This document shows, piece by piece, positions 55,314 through 61,249 of a DNA stretch of 61,249 nt (position 1 is its first letter; each line of letters starts with the position of its first letter). Below the pieces are notes generated by a model. The model searched no databases and had not been told where the DNA came from. It saw only the letters and a program-made list of their open reading frames with translations. Source of the stretch: SAR202 cluster bacterium (GTDB taxonomy: Bacteria; Chloroflexota; Dehalococcoidia; Lucifugimonadales; UBA826). The stretch lies in NCBI GenBank assembly GCA_008373095.1, contig RQOP01000037.1, forward strand, positions 1-61,249, given 5' to 3'. Position numbers and translations under genes: made by a program.

Positions 55314-56452
55314 TTCGTAAATGCACTTCTGAACTTATCAAATATACCTCTATCTTCCTCATCGTCAAAAACATCAGGTAAAGATTTAGCGAGCTCGGTC
55401 ATTAACTCTTCTTGTTTAGAATCCAACTTTTTGGGTATTCTCACATCGATTAATACCAACAAATCTCCCCTTCTATCACCTCTGAGCTGAGCCACCCCTC
55501 TACCTCTGACTCTAAAAATCCGGCCGGTTTGTGTTCCTGGAGGAATTTCGATTTCGTGTGCTCCATCTAGAGTAGGCACTTCAATTTTAGTGCCCAGAGA
55601 AGCTTGAGCTATATTTATTGCCAACCTATATTTTATATTTATACCATCTCTTACAAAATATTCATGATCGTTAATTTTGAATGCGACATATAAATCACCT
55701 GGAGGTCCTCCATTAATTCCGTGCTCCCCCTCTCCTGTCAACCTAACCTGAGTATCTTCTTCTATACCTGCAGGTATAGTAATAGCGAGTTTTCTGTTTT
55801 TTCTTTCTCTACCTTGACCATTACAAGATGCGCAAGGATCAGAAATAATCTTTCCTGAACCTCTACATTTACTGCAATCACCAACCTGAACAAACTGCCC
55901 AAACACACTTTGTTGAGCTTTTCTTACTTGGCCAGAGCCTTGGCAAGTGCCACAGGTGGCTATTGAACTACCTGGTTCACTTTTGGAACCTCTACATCTA
56001 CTGCAAGATTCTGTGCGATGAATTTGAAATTCCTTTTCAGCCCCAAATATAGCTTCCTCAAATTCAACAGACATCGTGTATTGGAGATCTGAGCCTCTCC
56101 TTGCTGAACTTCTCGAGTTGGAGGATCTCCCAAACCCAGAACCTCCAAAAAAGGAGTCGAAAATATCTCCGAACCCGGATACGTCTCCGAATCCTGAGAA
56201 CCCACCATTTCCACCTGAAGCTGACCCTAATCCTGCATGGCCAAACCTATCATATTGTGCTCTTTTTTCTTTGTCGGATAGAACCTGGTAGGCTTCGTTA
56301 ACTTCCTTAAATTTATCTTCCGCTCCGGCCTCTTTGTTTCTATCGGGATGATATTTAAAGGCTAGTTTTCTAAACGCCTTTTTCAAATCATCGTCACTTG
56401 AGCTACGCGGAACCCCAAGGACTTCGTAATAATCTCTTTTTTGTGTAGTCAT
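55310..56452 (-). CDS. dnaJ: Chaperone DnaJ
   Basis: DnaJ stimulates the ATPase of DnaK and delivers unfolded proteins. The 380-residue protein has the J domain with YHPDRN (HPD), a Gly/Phe-rich linker including [12 protein letters not shown], and four zinc repeats: [24 protein letters not shown] and CASCNGQG. The substrate domains follow with [17 protein letters not shown]. dnaK and grpE are not adjacent. It heads dnaJ-prmA-rsmE; no CIRCE operator is seen upstream, though a TATAAT lies at 56536-56541. Confidence 0.96.
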   Translation of the reverse strand: MTTQKRDYYEVLGVPRSSSDDDLKKAFRKLAFKYHPDRNKEAGAEDKFKEVNEAYQVLSDKEKRAQYDRFGHAGLGSASGGNGGFSGFGDVSGFGDIFDSFFGGSGFGRSSNSRSSARRGSDLQYTMSVEFEEAIFGAEKEFQIHRTESCSRCRGSKSEPGSSIATCGTCQGSGQVRKAQQSVFGQFVQVGDCSKCRGSGKIISDPCASCNGQGRERKNRKLAITIPAGIEEDTQVRLTGEGEHGINGGPPGDLYVAFKINDHEYFVRDGINIKYRLAINIAQASLGTKIEVPTLDGAHEIEIPPGTQTGRIFRVRGRGVAQLRGDRRGDLLVLIDVRIPKKLDSKQEELMTELAKSLPDVFDDEEDRGIFDKFRSAFTN

Positions 56453-56535
56453 GAAATAAATATATTTCCGAAAATCTCAATTCTCAAGATGAAAATTTCT
56501 TAGTATCAATTATGTCTATCATATGAAGCCAATAA

Positions 56536-56541
56536 ATTATA
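56536..56541 (-). promoter_or_regulatory. Possible -10 element of dnaJ
   Basis: A perfect TATAAT occurs on the minus strand about 84 bp before the dnaJ ATG, without a recognisable -35. Confidence 0.3.
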
Positions 56542-56579
56542 ACCCAGCCTTTTAAGATGTAGGTAAATAAAATAAATTT

Positions 56580-57461
56580 TCATATGCTTCTACAGGCGGC
56601 ATTCAAAGTATTTTGCAATAACATAGCTATGGTCATAGGACCAACCCCTCCTGGAACAGGTGTAATTGCAGACGCTTTTTTAGATACTTCGTCAAAAGCA
56701 ATATCACCAGTCAAGCGATACCCGCGAGGACGACTATTGTCTTCGACGCGATTCACACCTACATCTATAGCTACAACACCGTCAGAAACCATCTCCTGAG
56801 TAACAAAGTGCGGTATTCCAATAGCTGCCACTAAAACATCTGCTGACCGGGTGATTTCTTCCAAGTTATTAGTCCTACTATGGCACAGAGTTACTGTGGC
56901 ATCGCCACCTCGGTCTTTTAAGGAAAGCAAATTGGACAGTGGCTTCCCAACTATATTGCTTCTTCCCAATATAACGACATGTTTACCCTTTGGATCATTA
57001 TTCGATCTCAGAAGCATTTCCTTTATACCGGAGGGAGTAGCCGGTACAAATCGAGGGGAACCCATCGACAAAAGTCCTACATTTTTAGGATGAAGGCCAT
57101 CCACATCCTTATCAGGGTCTATTGATGCAAGAATCTCATTCTCATCTAAGTGAGCGGGCAATGGTAACTGAACAAGTATTCCATGGCAGTTATCATCACT
57201 GTTCAAGGCTTCAATCTCTGAGAGTAACTCTGTCTTGGTAGTAGATCCAGGTAAATTAACGATAGTGCTACACATGCCTGCATCCATAGCGGAACTTCTT
57301 TTGTTACGTACATATACCTTGGAAGCTGGATCATCTCCAACAAGTATCACTGTCAAACCCGGCTTTATAGAATGTTCTCTAATTAATGCGCTAACTGACT
57401 CTTTGATTTCAATTTTTATGGAGTCAGATATGGCTTTTCCATCGATAAGTTTGTATGTCAT
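56580..57461 (-). CDS. folD: Bifunctional methylenetetrahydrofolate dehydrogenase/cyclohydrolase FolD
   Basis: FolD interconverts methylene- and formyl-tetrahydrofolate, using NADP. The 293-residue protein has VGDDPASKVYVRNKRSSA with the catalytic Lys, GILVQLPLPAHLDE, DKDVDGLHPKN and the NADP segment VILGRSNIVGKPL, ending PVPGGVGPMTIAML. It lies 127 bp upstream of dnaJ on the same strand and divergent from acpS; its -10-like TATAAT is at 57502-57507. Confidence 0.96.
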   Translation of the reverse strand: MTYKLIDGKAISDSIKIEIKESVSALIREHSIKPGLTVILVGDDPASKVYVRNKRSSAMDAGMCSTIVNLPGSTTKTELLSEIEALNSDDNCHGILVQLPLPAHLDENEILASIDPDKDVDGLHPKNVGLLSMGSPRFVPATPSGIKEMLLRSNNDPKGKHVVILGRSNIVGKPLSNLLSLKDRGGDATVTLCHSRTNNLEEITRSADVLVAAIGIPHFVTQEMVSDGVVAIDVGVNRVEDNSRPRGYRLTGDIAFDEVSKKASAITPVPGGVGPMTIAMLLQNTLNAACRSI

Positions 57462-57501
57462 AAATATAAGCTTAAGTGGTCATGAAATTAATGAATACAC
57501 T

Positions 57502-57507
57502 ATTATA
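57502..57507 (-). promoter_or_regulatory. Possible -10 element of folD
   Basis: A perfect TATAAT on the minus strand lies about 40 bp before the folD ATG. A -35 at correct spacing is not seen. Confidence 0.35.
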
Positions 57508-57555
57508 CCCATACAGAATCGAACAACCTTAATTAGTGCTCAGGAAATAGTAGCT

Positions 57556-57948
57556 ATGCTTATCACGGGAACAGACATAATCGAGATAGCACGAATTGGA
57601 AAGGTACTAGACAAATATGGCTCTAGGTTTTTGAATCGTATCTATACCCAGGATGAACAAAAATACTGCAGAGGAAGGGCACCTCAATTGGCCTCAAGGT
57701 TTGCTGCGAAAGAAGCGGTTATGAAGGCACTGGGTACTGGGGTAAGAGGTGTTGGATGGAAGGATATAGAGATCATAAGAGAAAGAGGTGGCGCTCCATA
57801 TATCCAGCTTCACGGTAGGGCGCAAACAAGGGCTTCAAGAATGGACCTTTCAGATATCTCTATCTCTCTATCTCATTCAAATGATTTTGCCATAGCTACG
57901 GTGGTTGGTGAGGCTACTGAAGGAAACAGACTACCACGACATAACTAA
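57556..57948 (+). CDS. acpS: Holo-[acyl-carrier-protein] synthase
   Basis: AcpS attaches phosphopantetheine from CoA to acyl carrier proteins. The start is ATG 57556, giving 130 residues beginning MLITGTDIIEIARIGKVL; an upstream extension would run antisense through folD. Asp8 (GTD) and Glu in FAAKEAVMKALGTG bind Mg, and SLSHSNDFAIA closes the active site. A CAGGAA ribosome site is nearby. It converges 27 bp from the cytochrome c gene of the ACIII cluster. Confidence 0.93.
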   Translation: MLITGTDIIEIARIGKVLDKYGSRFLNRIYTQDEQKYCRGRAPQLASRFAAKEAVMKALGTGVRGVGWKDIEIIRERGGAPYIQLHGRAQTRASRMDLSDISISLSHSNDFAIATVVGEATEGNRLPRHN

Positions 57949-57975
57949 CTTAGCCTTCTAATTTGGTACGGAAGT

Positions 57976-58650
57976 TTATCTACTCTGGTCTCTTATATAC
58001 TGAACCAAATGCCATCTTTGCTCTTCGGTCAATAGATATCCAAATTGAGGCATAATAGCGGTAGATTCCTTTTCTCTTGCTGCCGCTGCCAACCCTGGCC
58101 TACCGCCCCAAGTGATGTATCCGAAGATTTCTCCATCGCTCAGAGAAGTAACCCTTTCTGACACCAAGTTTACCGGGATAGCACCATCATATACTTTGCT
58201 TCCATCCCCCCGAGCACTATTCAATGTAGTGATCGGGCCATCTCCCAGCAGAGTCTGTCCGTGACACACCTGGCAATTGACTGCATATACTCTGGCGGAC
58301 TCTACGGCATCATAAGAACCTGAGTGAACTTGTCCGTCCAATGTTTTGAGTTTATCTATATCAAGAACTTTCACTTCAGCACCTGTAATAGGAACTGATC
58401 CTTCTGGAGGCAGAATTCTAGGAACTTCTTGAGAGCGATAAGCCGGTGAGTAGTGCATCTCGGAAAATATTTGTACTGCGTGTGAACCTGTTTTTGGGAA
58501 TACCGGCAAATCAAAGGTTATTGCACCACCAACTTTGACCTCTCCAGTTTTGGTGTTGTAACACCCAGAACTGACCAGAAGTATCAAAAGAAAAGCTGCA
58601 ATTATGACAACAGGTCTGGCGCGTCTTATGTTTAAAGCATTGATAGGCAT
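57976..58650 (-). CDS. actE: Monohaem cytochrome c, ActE-like subunit of alternative complex III
   Basis: This 224-residue cytochrome follows ActD and ActC and has one haem site, CQVCHG (Cys126, Cys129, His130), with LTEEQRWHLVQYIRDQ at the end. An N-terminal hydrophobic segment ends at Cys30 (LLVSSGCYN), a lipobox-like site, so it is probably an exported lipoprotein. I choose ATG 58650; the upstream TTG at 58677 overlaps actD and its ribosome site is too close. ActE receives electrons from the quinol-oxidising complex and passes them to oxidase or soluble carriers. Confidence 0.85.
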   Translation of the reverse strand: MPINALNIRRARPVVIIAAFLLILLVSSGCYNTKTGEVKVGGAITFDLPVFPKTGSHAVQIFSEMHYSPAYRSQEVPRILPPEGSVPITGAEVKVLDIDKLKTLDGQVHSGSYDAVESARVYAVNCQVCHGQTLLGDGPITTLNSARGDGSKVYDGAIPVNLVSERVTSLSDGEIFGYITWGGRPGLAAAAREKESTAIMPQFGYLLTEEQRWHLVQYIRDQSR

Positions 58651-58667
58651 ATATGAATTCTCTTTGA

Positions 58668-59183
58668 TTACTCCCAACCTCTTATAATGTCCCCATCTGC
58701 CCCTGCCTTATTCAAAGCCGTTTCTGCTGCGTCCGTGCGAGTTTCATCAGTCGTAACAGTAACACCTATATGACCTTCAGTAATTTTCTCGCTGTAAGCT
58801 CCCATAAATATTCTCGGAAGTCGTGATTCGAAAATAATCCCAATGATAGTAAATATTATGGCCCCGAGCATAGATCCTTCATACATAATAATGGCCATGG
58901 CCGGGATAGATAAAATTGGCTTACCTCCCGTTATCAATGGATATGCCAATTCAGTACCAGCCGTTATCAGCAATGCTATAGTGAAGCCACAAATAGCGCC
59001 TATTAACGGCCACCTGTATAGATTGTGTTCTGGCTCCGCTTCCCCAAAGGTACCTTCAGGGTAAGGAACTCCAGTGAGTATTTCATACTCTCCTTCTTCA
59101 AATCCGGCCTCTCTAAGATTATCCAAAGCATCAGCAGCGGAATCCTCTTCAGTATATAGACCTAATACACTTCTTTTTGCCAT
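58668..59183 (-). CDS. actD: Alternative complex III membrane subunit ActD (DUF3341)
   Basis: This 171-residue protein has two hydrophobic segments (about 58-80 and 97-118) between soluble parts. It matches DUF3341/ActD, with LYRWPLIGAICGF and the EAGF region near the start. ActD is a membrane subunit of the quinol:electron-acceptor complex called alternative complex III. It starts 24 bp after actC and is followed by the cytochrome gene, so the order C-D-E fits known act operons. Confidence 0.92.
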   Translation of the reverse strand: MAKRSVLGLYTEEDSAADALDNLREAGFEEGEYEILTGVPYPEGTFGEAEPEHNLYRWPLIGAICGFTIALLITAGTELAYPLITGGKPILSIPAMAIIMYEGSMLGAIIFTIIGIIFESRLPRIFMGAYSEKITEGHIGVTVTTDETRTDAAETALNKAGADGDIIRGWE

Positions 59184-59207
59184 AACAAATACTCTCTAAA
59201 ACTGCCT

Positions 59208-60617
59208 TTAGTGTTTCTTTTCGTAGTAATGGTGGGGAAGACCTTCACGAATTGTCGCAGGGACCACTCGCCTGCCCACCTTTATAAGACGGCGATTAAC
59301 CATTCCTTCTTTAATATCAAATAGCGGGATCAAAGGTAGAACTTTTGCAAACAACAGCATCCCTAAACAAACAAAAGCAAAAGTTTCAACAACGATCAAT
59401 ATTTCAATGATTGATGGATGATAAGTACCCCAATCGAACGTCATATGGGTTCTTCTCAAAAGTCCTGGAATCACGATCAAAAATCGCTCCAGCCACATAC
59501 CTATGTTGACAAGTATCGTTGTCCAAAACATCAATGCAGCGCTTCTTCTAACCCTTTTAAACAGCCACAATGGAACAGGTATCACAAATGAAGTGATAAC
59601 AAATATGGCAAATAAGGGCCCATAGGGCCATTGCAAGGCCTGTAGTTCTCTTAAAGCAATATCTGGACTGTCCAATGTGTAGAGTGCATATACCCACTCT
59701 AGAAAGAAAAAGAAGAACCATGTAGTTGCAACGACTATCAAAAGCCGCGCGATCGCATCAAAATGGTCAGGTTTAATATATTTATCCAGTCCATACAACC
59801 ACACTGAGAGTGCCATTAACATAGCTACCGCTGACACTCCTGAGTGTATGGCACCAATAATGAAATATGGGGCAAATATAGTGGAATGCCAACCTTCGAC
59901 ACCGATTAAAACAGCAAAGTCCCACGAAACTATTGAGTGAACCGAAACAAACACAGGCAGAACAAGTGCAGAAAGCAAAATGCCAGCTACAATCTGTAGT
60001 TTCCATTGTCTGGGTGTTCCTCGGAACCCTAGGGCCATTTGCGAGTAAATTTTCTTGACTATAGGCTTTTTTGCCCTGTCCCGCAGTATCGCTATATCCG
60101 GTATCAAACATATGAATACAAACAATGTACTTGCAATCAGGTAGGTACCAACAGCACTTGGGTCCCATACGAAAGGTGACCTGATATTAGGCCAAATGCC
60201 ACGACTGAAATCATAAGGGAAAATCCAATACAAAACGCGCCACGGTCGACCTACGTGCATTAGCGGTGTATGCAAGGCTGCTATCAAAGAAAATACAGTC
60301 ATAACTTCAGCTGCCCTAGTAATAGGACGTCGCCATTCAGCCTGCGTCAACCTCAAAATCGCCGAAATCATAATTCCAGCGTGGCTAATACCAATCCAAA
60401 AAACGAAATTTGCTATGAAGAATCCCCACATAACAGGTCTGTTTAGACCAGTTACTCCAAGACCGTGGTAGACCATGAAGAAAAATGCACAGAGTCCAGT
60501 CAGCACGACCAACCCTAAAAATGCAACGGCAGGCAACCACCATTTGGGTACCGTCAATACATCCTTCAACAGATCTTCATTGATCTGCTTATGGCTTAGT
60601 TGTGTATGTTCCTGCAT
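59208..60617 (-). CDS. actC: Alternative complex III quinol-oxidising membrane subunit ActC (NrfD-like)
   Basis: This 469-residue NrfD/PsrC-family membrane protein has about ten helices. ActC-type hallmarks include MWGFFIANFVFWIGISHAG, HVGRPWRVLYWIFPYD and SPFVWDPSAVGTYL. In ACIII, ActC and ActF hold quinone sites and feed electrons through the ActB iron-sulphur protein to cytochrome subunits. It starts at ATG 60617 and lies 51 bp after a second NrfD-like gene that is cut by the window edge. Confidence 0.92.
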   Translation of the reverse strand: MQEHTQLSHKQINEDLLKDVLTVPKWWLPAVAFLGLVVLTGLCAFFFMVYHGLGVTGLNRPVMWGFFIANFVFWIGISHAGIMISAILRLTQAEWRRPITRAAEVMTVFSLIAALHTPLMHVGRPWRVLYWIFPYDFSRGIWPNIRSPFVWDPSAVGTYLIASTLFVFICLIPDIAILRDRAKKPIVKKIYSQMALGFRGTPRQWKLQIVAGILLSALVLPVFVSVHSIVSWDFAVLIGVEGWHSTIFAPYFIIGAIHSGVSAVAMLMALSVWLYGLDKYIKPDHFDAIARLLIVVATTWFFFFFLEWVYALYTLDSPDIALRELQALQWPYGPLFAIFVITSFVIPVPLWLFKRVRRSAALMFWTTILVNIGMWLERFLIVIPGLLRRTHMTFDWGTYHPSIIEILIVVETFAFVCLGMLLFAKVLPLIPLFDIKEGMVNRRLIKVGRRVVPATIREGLPHHYYEKKH

Positions 60618-60668
60618 TTAAATATTTCCATCTAATTTAAATTTTAAGTATCTGAGTCATTCGCATCT

Positions 60669-61247
60669 TTATCTGGGCTTACCCATAACCATAACTTTGG
60701 TTCTGTGGAACTGAACTTCTGCTTTATATAGCAGCATTTCTTTTCGTTCCCATATATTAACTACCGGTATTAATCTCGTGGCTAACATGAAAGTAAGGAT
60801 AGACCCACCTATGAAACCAACTATCACAAAAATATCAGCTACATGAGGTGTCGGTATAGCTGTAGGGACCTCAGACATTTTCATCTTCATCATGTCTTCC
60901 ATCATTTCGCTTTTTCCTGCCACGTCCCAAGCGCCTACATATAGCCTTATTCTGTCCAACAGTGTGCCAATAAGGACTGATATCGCCAGAATTGGGGGTC
61001 CCCAAACACTCCTTCTAACCGGATTCCATATCATCGTAAACCAAGGCAATATGAACACCAGAACAAATATTGTAATGAACAAGTATAAGTATGGACCTTT
61101 AACTAATAATTCCAAGACAGCCTGCTCTGAAGGTTTCTTACCATACCAAAATACATTGAAACTAGAAAACCAAAACCAAAACCAAAGAAGCGATAGGGCA
61201 AGCAATAATTTTCCAAGTCCCCAAAACTGATCTAGTCCAATATAGTC
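60669..61247 (-). CDS. ActF-like NrfD-family membrane subunit (5' end outside window)
   Basis: This is the C-terminal 192 residues of a membrane protein whose frame is open to the right edge. Four hydrophobic segments are seen, with WYGKKPSEQAVLELL, FILPWFTMIWNPVRR and LDRIRLYVGAWDV resembling the C-terminal half of ActF/NrfD proteins. The Met-rich stretch MMEDMMKMKMSE is unusual. It sits upstream of actC, so this ACIII copy may carry its second NrfD subunit before ActC. Identity as ActF is inferred. Confidence 0.65.
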   Translation of the reverse strand, partial: DYIGLDQFWGLGKLLLALSLLWFWFWFSSFNVFWYGKKPSEQAVLELLVKGPYLYLFITIFVLVFILPWFTMIWNPVRRSVWGPPILAISVLIGTLLDRIRLYVGAWDVAGKSEMMEDMMKMKMSEVPTAIPTPHVADIFVIVGFIGGSILTFMLATRLIPVVNIWERKEMLLYKAEVQFHRTKVMVMGKPR

Positions 61248-61249
61248 TT

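Noticed and set aside
56453..56579. CIRCE (HrcA) operator before dnaJ
   Set aside because: No TTAGCACTC-N9-GAGTGCTAA pattern is present.
57235..57555. Upstream extension of the acpS frame
   Set aside because: It lies antisense within folD, and acpS homologues begin at MLITGTD.
1..61249. tRNA, rRNA, CRISPR, insertion sequences, prophage or toxin-antitoxin genes
   Set aside because: None recognised in gaps on either strand; all gaps are short.

Overview
The window is a densely packed, AT-leaning bacterial chromosome segment with about 58 protein genes on both strands, short intergenic gaps and no sign of prophage, insertion sequences, CRISPR, tRNA or rRNA genes. The best taxonomic guess is a free-living member of the Chloroflexota, perhaps a marine SAR202-like or Dehalococcoidia-related lineage. 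The grounds are alternative complex III genes (ActC/ActD/ActE) at the right end, a B12-dependent ribonucleotide reductase, a stripped-down rsmH-ftsA-ftsZ division cluster with no peptidoglycan genes, and many catabolic dehydrogenases, crotonases and enolase-superfamily enzymes interspersed among housekeeping genes. This is inference; a marker-gene tree would settle it.

Layout. 0-8 kb: end of secF, a zinc alcohol dehydrogenase and a DUF1932 dehydrogenase, endonuclease IV next to a ferritin/VIT1 fusion, a SelA-like PLP enzyme, ribosomal protein L25 and a DUF362 protein. 8-15 kb (minus strand): a long probable operon running RraA-like aldolase, 2-hydroxyacid dehydrogenase, dgt, two unknown small proteins, dnaG, rpoD, DUF362. 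15-27 kb: carbon-catabolism genes (3-hydroxyisobutyrate dehydrogenase family, cyclase, C26 amidase, crotonase, two mandelate-racemase-like enzymes, UxuA-like dehydratase, MFS transporter) plus gyrA and a thioredoxin-fold lipoprotein. 27-39 kb: mfd, HAD hydrolase, HypE-like protein, second crotonase, TlpA plus alpha/beta hydrolase, TPP enzyme, birA and two tandem SDRs, the second of which has lost its catalytic Tyr and Lys.

39-49 kb (minus strand): pdxA-proC-yggT, nrdR-nrdJ preceded by a tandem pair of NrdR boxes, and rsmH-ftsA-ftsZ. 48-57 kb: moaB/mog, trmD, argF and der-plsY-gpsA on the plus strand, then dnaJ-prmA-rsmE and folD on the minus strand. 57-61 kb: acpS, then the alternative complex III genes, cut by the window edge.

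The most unusual signals are the apparently dead SDR paired with an intact SDR, a GyrA with Leu at the position of E. coli Ser83, four operon junctions using a TTGA stop/start overlap, the exact NrdR operator pair, two uncharacterised small proteins between dgt and dnaG, and the minimal division cluster. No self-contained defence or mobile system was found.
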